NCBI GenBank assembly: GCA_030693515.1
Contig: JAUYAK010000068.1
Span: 1-64,000 of the forward strand
Source of the DNA: Opitutaceae bacterium
GTDB lineage: Bacteria; Verrucomicrobiota; Verrucomicrobiia; Opitutales; Opitutaceae
Direction of reading: 5' to 3'
Length of the DNA: 64,000 nucleotides
Shown: in pieces, positions 55,301 through 62,804 of the stretch
Layout: each line of letters starts with the position of its first letter
How positions within the stretch are numbered: the stretch's first letter is position 1
The notes under the pieces: model-generated
Told to the model about the DNA's origin: nothing
Database searches by the model: none
The model's input: the letters and a program-made list of their open reading frames with translations, nothing else
Program-made: the position numbers and the translations under genes

Positions 55301-55733
55301 CAACATCGCCCAAGCCGCGCTCCGCTCACCCTCGGTCTTCAACTTCTACCACGCCGACTACGTGCTCCCCGGTCCGCTCGCCGCCGCCGGTCTCGTCGCC
55401 CCCGAGTTCGAGATCACCGACGACAACTTCGCCATCAATGTGCCCAACTACCTGCGCACCTACGTGAATGCGACGACCACGAACATCGCCGCCACCATCC
55501 AGCCCTACGTCATCACGCTCAACACCACCTACGAGCAGACGCTGGTCGGCAATCCCACCGCCCTCCTCGACCACCTCAGCCTGCTGTTCTCCGCGAGCAA
55601 TCTGAGCGACGCCGCCCGCGCGCGCATGGTCACCGCCCTCAACGCCCTGCCCGCCTCGACCAGCGCCGAGGATCGGGTCCGCACGGCGATCCTGCTGGTG
55701 CTCACCAGCCCCGCCGCCGCGATTCAAAAATAA
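52389..55733 (+). CDS. Large exported DUF1800 protein with LSTR, Calx-beta and CHRD domains
   Basis: A 1114-residue protein with a signal peptide (cleavage about residue 21). It contains two tandem LSTR-type domains (about residues 24-158 and 162-302), a Calx-beta-like domain (about 310-418, EFTISRTGETTFPLTVNYGVGGSA), a CHRD domain (about 419-538, HLVFGNTDDYVFNLPNGQVTG and FPGGELKGSF) and a DUF1800 domain to the C-terminus (ATEAARFLTQATFGPTKAEI, ARFL/FYNHL-type segment VANFYDHLGNGAF, and EVMQLFTIGL). DUF1800 proteins are usually encoded next to DUF1501 proteins, as here (32-bp gap). Function unknown; a surface or polymer-related role is assumed. ATG 52398 is an alternative start. Confidence 0.91.
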   Translation: MLRMKLLRILPVALALASLTFAQVPSLTNLSTRAQVGTGGDIIISGFNIGPGGNKTVLIRASGPALTGFGVAGALTDPQLTLFNSANTPIARNDNWNTPIGDATPLTVATFSGVGAFAFTNNSRDAALLVTLAPGPYTAQVSGIGGGTGVSLIEVYEVGAGTSRLTNLSTRALVGAGANQLIPGIVVSPGGGNRRLLIRAAGPALAAFGTPGTIADPTITVTNAPGTPAFSALNDNWGTPVGASAATAATITAAALQAGAFAFTPGSRDSALIVDLPAGSYSIQTSGVSGGTGVALVEVYDLTPANPPIVTIIATKPAADETGTNPGEFTISRTGETTFPLTVNYGVGGSAVNGFDYPALLGSVVIPAGESSVKIPLSPNPDVQNEGTDTVVVTLTAANGYFVGPQNSATVTIADSPATLYVASVRATPAAVGGSTASGYASILLSSSGTLAAVNVTFTGLSSTQVTAHLVFGNTDDYVFNLPNGQVTGAQWTFTPTGSYTSAQLLDALRNGNITVRIDSAKFPGGELKGSFIAGTGSQNFVAPAAPPAVSLTGITATEAARFLTQATFGPTKAEIDALTGGSIDAWVTQQLALPFTSHRAAIVSDRTNFGGSSSFTNWNATHAPNRQAAWFKTILTAPDQLRQRVAFALSQILVVSDIALADDSRAEPVANFYDHLGNGAFGNFRTLLETITLSPMMGEYLSSVRNAKATFDSTGATITTPDENYAREVMQLFTIGLVRLQPDGTLQLGADGLPIPTYHQTTITELAKVFTGWSYFNTNTSNTNFRSGGSNYYNSMSLFPGFHDDTVKNLAPVSATPIPANQGGLNDLRLALDALFTHPNTAPFISKLLIQRLVTSNPSPGYVYRVAQKFENNGTGTRGDLAAVVRAIYTDHEARSSAVASNVSFGKLKEPLLRLTALMRGLGASSQSGRLLGYRHHVNGTVITSATPRPATQAEIGTYSSSINTFTVLGNIAQAALRSPSVFNFYHADYVLPGPLAAAGLVAPEFEITDDNFAINVPNYLRTYVNATTTNIAATIQPYVITLNTTYEQTLVGNPTALLDHLSLLFSASNLSDAARARMVTALNALPASTSAEDRVRTAILLVLTSPAAAIQK

Positions 55734-55765
55734 ACCTCCCTCCACCGCCCACCTTCCCGCGCGCC

Positions 55766-57199
55766 ATGAACAAGAAGACCGCCCCCATCCCCACCCGCCG
55801 CGAATTCCTCGGTTCCGCCTGCTGCGCCGCCGTCGGCGCCACCGGCCTGCTCTCGACCCTCGGCAGTCTCCGCCTCATGGGCGCCGCCGCGAGTCCCGCC
55901 AACGGCCCGCAGGAGCCCGCCCGCGCCGGGGCCATCGCCGGCGACTACAAGGCCCTCGTTTGCCTCTTCCTCAACGGCGGCAACGATGCCAACAACCTCA
56001 TCGTCCCGATGGGCTCCGGCTACGCCGCCTATCGCACCGCCCGCTCCAACCTCGCCCTGCCCGAGGCCAGCCTCCTCGGCATCTCGCCCACCACGTCCGA
56101 CGGCCGCTCTTGGGGCCTCCACCCCTCGGTCACCGACCTGCACAACCTGTTCAACAGCGGCAAGGCCGCCTTGGTCGCCAATGTCGGCACGCTCGTCTAT
56201 CCGACCAGCAAGACCCAATACACCGCCCGCAGCGTGCCGCTCCCGCCCCAGCTCTTCTCGCACAGCGACCAGCAGGTCCAGTGGCAGCACAGCGTGCCCG
56301 ACAGACCCGCCACCACCGGCTGGGGCGGCCGCATCGCCGACCTCCTGAGCGCCTTCAACACCAGCGACCAGATCTCGATGTCGATCAGCATCGCCGGCAA
56401 GAACACCTTCCAGATTGGCAACAAGATTAGCCAATACGCCATTGGCACCGGCGGCGCCACCACGCTCTCCGGCAGCACCTCCAGCGCCACCAGCCTCGAC
56501 GGCATCCGCTTCCGCGCGCAGAAGGACATCTTTGCCCTCAGCCAGCCCGGCCTGTTCGACACCGCCTTCGGCAGCGCCACCGGCGATGCCATTGTGAGCG
56601 CCGATCTGCTCAACACCGTGCTCACCGCCTCGGACACCATCGCGACGACCTTTCCCAACACCACTGTCGGCAACCAGCTCCGCATGGTCGCGCGCCTCAT
56701 CGCCGCTTCGCCCACCCTCGGCCTCAAGCGCCAGGTCTTCTTCGTGCAGCTCGGCGGCTGGGACCTCCACGCCGGCCAGCTCACCAACACCGATCCCGTC
56801 ACCGGCGCCCACGCCAACCTCCTCGCCCAAGTCAGCCAGGGCCTCAACGCCTTCTACAACGCCACCATCGAGCTCGGCGTCGCCAACCAAGTCACGACCT
56901 TCACCGCCTCCGACTTCGGCCGCACCTACCGCTCGAACGGCGACGGTTCCGACCACGGCTGGGGCAGCCACGCCATGGTCGTCGGCGGCGCCGTCAAGGG
57001 CACCAACCTCTACGGCACGATGCCCAACCTCGCCATCAACGGCCCCGATGACACCGGCCTCGGCCGCTGGATTCCCACCACCAGCGTCGATGAGTATGCC
57101 GCGACGCTCGCCCGGTGGTTCGGCGTCAGCGCCACCGATCTCCCCGTCGTCCTCCCCAATATCGGCCGCTTCCAACGGCCGAACCTCGGCTTCCTCTGA
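55766..57199 (+). CDS. Tat-exported DUF1501 protein
   Basis: A 477-residue protein with a twin-arginine signal (PTRREFLGSACCAAVGATG) and the DUF1501 pattern: ALVCLFLNGGNDANNLIVPM near the N-terminus, FFVQLGGWDLHAGQ in the middle, and FTASDFGRTYRSNGDGSDHGWGSHAMVVGG near the C-terminus, with Asp and His residues in the arrangement of sulfatase/phosphatase-like metalloenzymes. It follows its DUF1800 partner by 32 bp and overlaps the start of the next gene as TGATG. Activity is not established. Confidence 0.93.
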   Translation: MNKKTAPIPTRREFLGSACCAAVGATGLLSTLGSLRLMGAAASPANGPQEPARAGAIAGDYKALVCLFLNGGNDANNLIVPMGSGYAAYRTARSNLALPEASLLGISPTTSDGRSWGLHPSVTDLHNLFNSGKAALVANVGTLVYPTSKTQYTARSVPLPPQLFSHSDQQVQWQHSVPDRPATTGWGGRIADLLSAFNTSDQISMSISIAGKNTFQIGNKISQYAIGTGGATTLSGSTSSATSLDGIRFRAQKDIFALSQPGLFDTAFGSATGDAIVSADLLNTVLTASDTIATTFPNTTVGNQLRMVARLIAASPTLGLKRQVFFVQLGGWDLHAGQLTNTDPVTGAHANLLAQVSQGLNAFYNATIELGVANQVTTFTASDFGRTYRSNGDGSDHGWGSHAMVVGGAVKGTNLYGTMPNLAINGPDDTGLGRWIPTTSVDEYAATLARWFGVSATDLPVVLPNIGRFQRPNLGFL

Positions 57200-57720
57200 T
57201 GGGGCCCCGCCGCGTCCTCGTCGCCGCGCTCGCGCTGCTGGCATTCGCGATCTTCGTCTGGCAATTCCGCCGCGCCGCGGTCGAAGCGCCCTCCACCGGG
57301 GCAACCCCCGCCGTCGCGCTTTCACCGGCGGGGACTCAATTGCCGAAAATCCCCGGCCCGCCGCCCCCGGTCCTAGAGCGCTCGACGCTCGCCGATGCGC
57401 TCAACTCCCCCGCGACCGAGATCCGCGCCGACCTGCGCCTCGTGTCCGACATCCTCGACACCTTCCGCACCAATTTCCCGCAGACCGGCAACCCCGTCGG
57501 CGCCAACGCCGAGATCACCGCTGTGCTCGCCGGAAAAAACAAGCTGGGCCTCGCCCTCATCCCGCCCGATCACAAAGCCATCAACCGGGCCGGCGAACTC
57601 TGCGACCGCTGGGGCACGCCCTTTTTCTTCCACGCCGAGAGTGCCAGTCGCATGGAAATCCGCAGCGCCGGCCCCGACAAAAAAATGTGGACCGCCGACG
57701 ACGAGACCTTCGCGCCGTAG
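57199..57720 (+). CDS. Small membrane-anchored protein with GspG-like tail
   Basis: A 173-residue protein with an N-terminal transmembrane or signal-anchor helix (MGPRRVLVAALALLAFAIFVW), a Pro/Ala-rich linker and a C-terminal part ending RWGTPFFFHAESASRMEIRSAGPDKKMWTADDE. The last segment resembles the C-terminal beta-part of type II secretion pseudopilin GspG (DPWGNPY...RSAGPDG..GTDDD pattern), where it binds calcium. No prepilin cleavage motif is seen. It is translationally coupled to the DUF1501 gene (TGATG) and so likely works with the DUF1800/DUF1501 pair. Confidence 0.8.
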   Translation: MGPRRVLVAALALLAFAIFVWQFRRAAVEAPSTGATPAVALSPAGTQLPKIPGPPPPVLERSTLADALNSPATEIRADLRLVSDILDTFRTNFPQTGNPVGANAEITAVLAGKNKLGLALIPPDHKAINRAGELCDRWGTPFFFHAESASRMEIRSAGPDKKMWTADDETFAP

Positions 57721-57735
57721 GCGCCCGCATGGGGT

Positions 57736-57822
57736 GGGCGGGCGCGTCCCTGCGCCCGCATTGAAAATCGTCCGCTCCGCAGCCCCCGAAAACCGAACGC
57801 AGGCACCGGGACGCGCCCGCCC
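57736..57822. repeat. REP-like palindrome C
   Basis: GGGCGGGCGCGTCCC (57736-57750) is repeated exactly in inverse at 57808-57822, and the pairing continues imperfectly inward (TGCGCCCGC against the GCAGGCACC side). A smaller hairpin GCGCCCGC/GCGGGCGC occupies 57721-57745. The unit lies just after the coupled gene pair, in the intergenic position typical of REP elements. Confidence 0.65.
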
Positions 57823-57906
57823 ATCCGCCGACTTTCGCGCTATGTTGGGAACACAGTAGCGGGTTTCGTTATCATGCTTGTCATTCGCTTGAGGAGCCCC
57901 GGCCCA

Positions 57907-60900
57907 ATGCGAACTCCCACCATGCCAAGCCTCCGCCCTCAGTGCTCACTCCGCCTCCGTTTCGTCCTGCCTCTCGCCTTGTTTTTCGTGGCCGGACTGG
58001 AATCGCGGCTGCGAGCCCAAGCGAACTGGGCGGCGGTGCCTTCACATGTCGCCACCAACCTCTGGGGTGTCTGCCACGGTGGCGGCCAGTTCGTCGCCGT
58101 TGGTGAGCACGGCGTCATCCTAACCTCGCCCGACGGTCTCGCGTGGACCCCGCGCCCGAGCGGCACGACCGCCTGGCTCACCTCCGTCGCCTACGGTTTC
58201 AACCGCTATGTCGCGGTCGGAGCCGACCGCACCGTGCTGCTTTCCTTCGACGCGATCACGTGGACGCCGTTCAACGAATTCACCGCCGTCACCCCGCGAG
58301 AGCGGCTCAACGTCGTCGGCTTCGACCACGGCCGCTTCCTCGCCTACGGGGAACGGGACTTCGCGTTCACGCTGCAACTGCCGCCGCGCGCCACATGGTT
58401 TCAGTCCTCCCCTGGCCCCAGGCCCGTCGCCTGGTGGCGAGCGTTCGCGACCGGCCTAGGCCGCGTCGTCGTCACGGGCGAAACCGGCCTCACGGTCTTC
58501 ATCTCAGAGGCTCCGTTCAGCAACGATCGCCTGCCCACGATCATTCCGCCCGGCACGCGCGCGCTTTCCGGCGTCATCTTCGACCGCGACGTTTTCACGG
58601 CGGTCGGCGACGGCGGCGTGATTCTCATCTCCACTGACACCGCCACGTGGACCGCACAACCTTCCGGCACGACTTCCAATCTCCAGGCCATCGCCGCGTT
58701 CAATAACACCCTCGTCGCCGTCGGCACCGGCGGCACGATCCTTTCGCAGAACGAACTCGGTGCATGGACTCGCCGCGCATCCCCCACCGCCGAACTCCTG
58801 CTCGCCGTCGCCGCGAGCGACACCACCGCGATTACCGTCGGCACCGGCGGCACGATTCTCCGCGCTGTCGCCACACCGCTCGCCCCCACGCTCGCCGTCT
58901 CGCCCGCCAGCGTCACCGAGACGCTAACCGGCGCCGCCTCTTTCGTTGCACGAGCCCGCGGTTCGCTCCCGCTGTCCTACCAATGGTCGCGCAACAGCAC
59001 CGCCCTCCCCGGCGAAACACGCGCCGATCTGATCCGCACCCCACTCACCGCCGCCGACGCCGGCAGCTACACGGTTTCCGTCACCAACTCCGCCGGCACC
59101 ATCACCTCCGTGCCCGCCACGCTCGCGCTGCTGCCCGCTCCCACTCCCGTCGTCGATGCGACGTTCCAAGCCGACGCCACGCTCACGGGCACACCGATCT
59201 CCCTGCTCGCTCTCCCCGATGGCGGCGTGCTCGTCTCGCTCGCCGACACCTCCGCCCGCGTGTTGAAGCTTACGGTCACCGGCGCGCTCGATCCCGCGTG
59301 GGCCGCCAACCTTTTCGACTTCGCGCCCTCCGTGCTCATCGCCCAGCCGGACGGGCGCATTCTCGTGGGAGGCTCCTTCGCCTCGCACAACGGTCAGTCG
59401 CGCGTCCGCCTGCTCCGCCTCAATCGCGACGGCACACTGGACTCCGCCTTCGCACCCGCGCCGGAGGCCATCGCCCAGCCGACACCCGCCCTCGCCGTCC
59501 AGGCCGACGGAAAAATCCTCGTCGCCAACGGCGGCCCGGTTCCGCTGCGCCTGCTCGCGGACGGCCGGCTCGACTCATCGTTTCAACCTCAGGCGCTACC
59601 ACCGGTTCCTCTGCCGCCCTTCACCGAATCGCGAGCATGGACTGCCCGAGTCGTGGACGTGGCGAGCGACGGCGCGATCTACATTGGTTATCTAGTGAGT
59701 CTCACAGTCACACTCATGGCGCCCCGCGCGGAGATCACGGTCGTGCGATTCCTCCCCGGAGGTGCCGTCGATCCCTCGTTTTCGCCGCCGCGGCGCGCCG
59801 CCTCGAGCCTACTGATGCGTGCGCTCGATGACCACGGGGTAATCCTGATCACGACGACCCGCCTGACGAATTCCAGCCCGCTCGAGAGCGTGGCCTCACG
59901 CTTCAGCCGCGACGGCACAGCGCTCCCCACCTACCAGTCGCCATCGCTCCAGCCCTTCGGCCCGCGCTTCATCTATCCCGATGGCCGGCTGCTTAGCATC
60001 GGCAATTCGCAAAGCTCCCCCGTCCGCTACATCGCCCTCGGCACCCTCGATCCAACGTTCACGGGCGGCGTCGGCAACCCCACGGCGTTCGCCGCCACCG
60101 CCGGTGATCGCGTTTTCGTCGCGGGCAATTTCACGCTCTACGACGGCATCGCCAGCAATCGCGTCGCACGCCTCAACGCCGTGCGCAACGACACGCCCAC
60201 CCCCCCGCGCATCCTCGGCCTCACCGTGGACCGCCCGGTCGCAACCCATGGCGAGAGCATCACCGTCCGCGCCGCCGTCACCGGCTCCGGTGCGCTCACC
60301 TACGATTGGACGGGCGAGCCCAGCAGCTATTCGGACACGCCGTTCCGCACCGCTTCACCCACGATCAACGTCCCGATCGAATCCACCAATCAGCGCCGCT
60401 GGGTGCAACTCACCGTGCGCAACAACCGCGGCGAAGCCACCAGCGCCCGACTCGATCTCACGGTGCTGCCGGCGGCGCCTGTCATCACCCAGCAGCCCAC
60501 GCGCATCTCCGCGCAGTCCGGCCGCCAGCTCACGCTCACGATCTCCGCCAACTTCGGCTCCGGGAACAACGAGTTCTTCTGGCATCGCGACGGCCAGCCC
60601 CTCCTCGCAAGCGACCGCCTCGTGTTCTACTATAGCGGGATCCACTTTCCGAGCGTCGCCGCCGCCGACGCCGGCACCTATCGCGTCACGCTCCGCAACG
60701 CCACTGGCGCCACCATCATGAGTGCGCCCATCGTGCTCACGATCGACGACTCTTCGCGGTTCGTGAATCTGAGCACACGCGCATTCGTCGGGGCCGGCGA
60801 GCAGGTCGCCATCGCCGGCTTCGTCGTCGCGGGCCCGAACACGCGCCGCATGTTGATCCGTGGCGTCGGACCCGGCCTCGCGCCGTTCGGCGTCGTCAAC

Positions 60901-61572
60901 CCTCTGCCCGATCCGCAGCTCGCGCTGTTTGACGCCAACGGAAAAATTTTGGGCTCCTACGTCAACGACGACTGGACCGCCGGTTCCACAGATGCGGGAC
61001 AGAGTTTCCAGAATATTTTTCGCAGCGTCGGCGCCTTCACACTTGAGCCTGGCAGCAAGGATGCAGTGCTCATCGGCACGCTCGCGCCCGGCACCTACAC
61101 GGCGCAGCTCAGCGGCAAGCCGGGCCAGACCGGCACCGCGCTCCTCGAAATCTACGAGGCCGACAACGACGCCGCGCGCATCCTCAACCTTTCCACGCGC
61201 GCGCTCGTCACCCCCGCCGCGCCCGTGATCGCCGGCTTCGTCATCCAAGGTCCCGTCGCCAAGGAGGTGCTCGTCCGCGCCGCCGGTCCCGCGCTCACAC
61301 CGTTTGGCGTCGCGGCCGCGCTGCCCAACCCTCGCTTGGAAATCCGCGATGGCCGCGGCGTCACGGTGGCCCGCAACGAAGACTGGGAAGTCGACTCCGA
61401 CCGCTCCGCCCTCCTGCGCGCATTTCAATCCACTGGCGCGTTTCCCTTTCCCACCGGCAGCCGCGACGCCGCTGTGCTCGCACGCCTCCCGCCCGGCAAC
61501 TACAGCGCAATCGTCGATTCCGCGCCCGCCGCTGCCGGCCTCGTGCTGGTGGAGGTTTACGAGCTGCCGTAG
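57907..61572 (+). CDS. Very large exported protein: propeller, Ig-like, delta-60 repeats and two LSTR domains
   Basis: A protein of about 1220 residues with a signal peptide (ending near RLRAQ). From the N-terminus it has photosystem-stability/Ycf48-like propeller repeats (GHGGQFVAVGEHGVILTS-like units with WT..PSGTT and GTGGTIL), an Ig-like domain (LPLSYQWSRNSTALPG to DAGSYTVSVTNSAGT), delta-60 repeats (QPDGRILVGGSFASHNG, LRLNRDGTLDSAF), two further Ig-like domains (one with HRDGQPLLASDRL), and two C-terminal LSTR-type domains. It is a secreted or surface-displayed multidomain protein; no enzymatic motif is seen. ATGs at 57874, 57907 and 57922 are all possible; the last gives the most compact signal peptide. 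Confidence 0.85.
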   Translation: MRTPTMPSLRPQCSLRLRFVLPLALFFVAGLESRLRAQANWAAVPSHVATNLWGVCHGGGQFVAVGEHGVILTSPDGLAWTPRPSGTTAWLTSVAYGFNRYVAVGADRTVLLSFDAITWTPFNEFTAVTPRERLNVVGFDHGRFLAYGERDFAFTLQLPPRATWFQSSPGPRPVAWWRAFATGLGRVVVTGETGLTVFISEAPFSNDRLPTIIPPGTRALSGVIFDRDVFTAVGDGGVILISTDTATWTAQPSGTTSNLQAIAAFNNTLVAVGTGGTILSQNELGAWTRRASPTAELLLAVAASDTTAITVGTGGTILRAVATPLAPTLAVSPASVTETLTGAASFVARARGSLPLSYQWSRNSTALPGETRADLIRTPLTAADAGSYTVSVTNSAGTITSVPATLALLPAPTPVVDATFQADATLTGTPISLLALPDGGVLVSLADTSARVLKLTVTGALDPAWAANLFDFAPSVLIAQPDGRILVGGSFASHNGQSRVRLLRLNRDGTLDSAFAPAPEAIAQPTPALAVQADGKILVANGGPVPLRLLADGRLDSSFQPQALPPVPLPPFTESRAWTARVVDVASDGAIYIGYLVSLTVTLMAPRAEITVVRFLPGGAVDPSFSPPRRAASSLLMRALDDHGVILITTTRLTNSSPLESVASRFSRDGTALPTYQSPSLQPFGPRFIYPDGRLLSIGNSQSSPVRYIALGTLDPTFTGGVGNPTAFAATAGDRVFVAGNFTLYDGIASNRVARLNAVRNDTPTPPRILGLTVDRPVATHGESITVRAAVTGSGALTYDWTGEPSSYSDTPFRTASPTINVPIESTNQRRWVQLTVRNNRGEATSARLDLTVLPAAPVITQQPTRISAQSGRQLTLTISANFGSGNNEFFWHRDGQPLLASDRLVFYYSGIHFPSVAAADAGTYRVTLRNATGATIMSAPIVLTIDDSSRFVNLSTRAFVGAGEQVAIAGFVVAGPNTRRMLIRGVGPGLAPFGVVNPLPDPQLALFDANGKILGSYVNDDWTAGSTDAGQSFQNIFRSVGAFTLEPGSKDAVLIGTLAPGTYTAQLSGKPGQTGTALLEIYEADNDAARILNLSTRALVTPAAPVIAGFVIQGPVAKEVLVRAAGPALTPFGVAAALPNPRLEIRDGRGVTVARNEDWEVDSDRSALLRAFQSTGAFPFPTGSRDAAVLARLPPGNYSAIVDSAPAAAGLVLVEVYELP

Positions 61573-61721
61573 CAGCGGAGGACGCCCCAGCCCGTCGGTT
61601 CAGGATCTTCGGCCAACCGCAGCGGGCAGAGACGCCCGCCACTGCGCGTCCGCCCGCCGCTAAATTCCTTTCCGGAATAACCGTTTGCCCTCCGTGCTCT
61701 CATCGCTACCTTCACCTCGTC

Positions 61722-62075
61722 ATGGTCCGCCGCCTTTTCACCCTGCTGCTCGCCGTCGCCTGCGCCTGTGCGCCGGCGCTCGCCGTCGTCACCCCGGTGA
61801 ACCATGAGGCCGCCGAGTGCTGCTGCGCCGGCCAGTGCCCCTGCGCGCCGACGGAATCCACCGCGCCCGGCACCAGCGGCACCTGCGTCACGGCCGCCGC
61901 CCCCGCGGCGGTTGAGGAGCGCGCCAAGGCCCGCAAGCCCGCGCTGCGCCGCGCCCAGGCGCTCCCGCATCGTCTCCTTTTCTCTTCGACGGCCCCGGCC
62001 GACGCGCCCCGCGCGTGGCCGGCCTCCGCTGCAACCGTCGCGCTGTATCGCGCGCATTGCAGCTGGCTGATCTGA
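61722..62075 (+). CDS. Small exported Cys-rich protein of the metal-efflux locus
   Basis: A 117-residue protein with a Sec signal peptide (cleavage about residue 21). Directly after it comes a short His/Cys cluster, NHEAAECCCAGQCPC, which could bind soft metal ions; the rest is Ala/Arg-rich and has no recognisable domain. It is followed by another Cys-containing exported protein and a CusB-like adaptor, so a role in copper or silver handling is likely. The family is not recognised, and parts of the C-terminal half could be untranslated leader if the start is misplaced. Confidence 0.65.
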   Translation: MVRRLFTLLLAVACACAPALAVVTPVNHEAAECCCAGQCPCAPTESTAPGTSGTCVTAAAPAAVEERAKARKPALRRAQALPHRLLFSSTAPADAPRAWPASAATVALYRAHCSWLI

Positions 62076-62251
62076 TCCTAGGCGCGCGCGGGCTTGGTGT
62101 GCCCGCATCCCGGCATCCCCGCGTGGATGCCCGCCTCGCATCCTCTCGGGGGGTTCCGCTCCCGGGGACGCCGCCTCCGCATTCGATCCTTCGACTGCCG
62201 TTCCGCCTCGATCATCCGACCTTCCTCTGCCGCTGCATTCAATTTTTCGCC

Positions 62252-62569
62252 ATGAAAACCAAAACCATCCTGTTCCTCGCCACTGCGCTGCTCAGTGCTG
62301 CCGTCGCCGGCTTTGCCGCCGACTCCAAGAAAAAGGCCGACGCCTATCCGCTCACGACCTGCCTCGTCGCCGGCGATCCGCTCGGCGCCAACGACTACAT
62401 CACCTACGTGCACAAGGAGACCGGCAAGCCCGACCGCACCATCCGCCTCTGCTGCGACGGCTGCATCGACGACTTCAAGAAGGAGCCCGCCAAGTTCCTC
62501 GCCAAGCTCGACGCCGCCGAAGCCGAGGCCCGGGCAAAGGCCAAGTCCGGCAAGGCCAAGAAATCCTAA
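62252..62569 (+). CDS. Small exported YHS-like metal-binding protein
   Basis: A 105-residue protein with a Sec signal peptide (cleavage about residue 23, after GFAAD). The mature part contains PLTTCLVAGDPLGANDYITYVH and RLCCDGCIDDFKKEPAKFLAKLD, in the manner of YHS/TRASH-type metal-binding modules (a Cys followed later by a CCDGC group and an F..EP..FL end). It ends in a Lys/Ala-rich tail. Such proteins accompany heavy-metal RND efflux genes; a CusB-like gene starts 235 bp downstream. The exact metal is not evident. Confidence 0.8.
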   Translation: MKTKTILFLATALLSAAVAGFAADSKKKADAYPLTTCLVAGDPLGANDYITYVHKETGKPDRTIRLCCDGCIDDFKKEPAKFLAKLDAAEAEARAKAKSGKAKKS

Positions 62570-62586
62570 CCCGTCCGCTGCCGCCC

Positions 62587-62625
62587 GCGCCGCCGCTTCC
62601 CCGGCGGCGCGGGGCCGGCCCCTTT
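62587..62625 (+). terminator. Candidate terminator or hairpin after the YHS-like gene
   Basis: GCGCCGCCG/CGGCGGCGC (62587-62595 with 62602-62610) forms a perfect 9-bp stem, followed directly by the palindrome GGGGCCGGCCCC (62611-62622) and TTT. The T-run is short, so termination would be partial. Confidence 0.45.
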
Positions 62626-62702
62626 GCAAAAATGCCCGGAGTAAAACTTCGGGGCACTCGACCAATCCACCCAGCATGTCCTCACCCCGTAATCCGGTTC
62701 CG

Positions 62703-62758
62703 GTAGCTGCGAGCGTGAGCGAGTGGACCAGCCACCACTCGCTCACGCTCGCGGCTAC
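62703..62758. repeat. REP-like palindrome D
   Basis: The left arm 62703-62726 (starting GTAGCTGCGAGCGTGAGCGA) pairs with 62735-62758 with one mismatch around an 8-base loop. It lies between the YHS-like gene and the CusB-like gene. Confidence 0.75.
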
Positions 62759-62804
62759 GCCCACCCAGCCGAAGCACGCCTCGGGGGATCAGTCCTTTCC
62801 GCCA

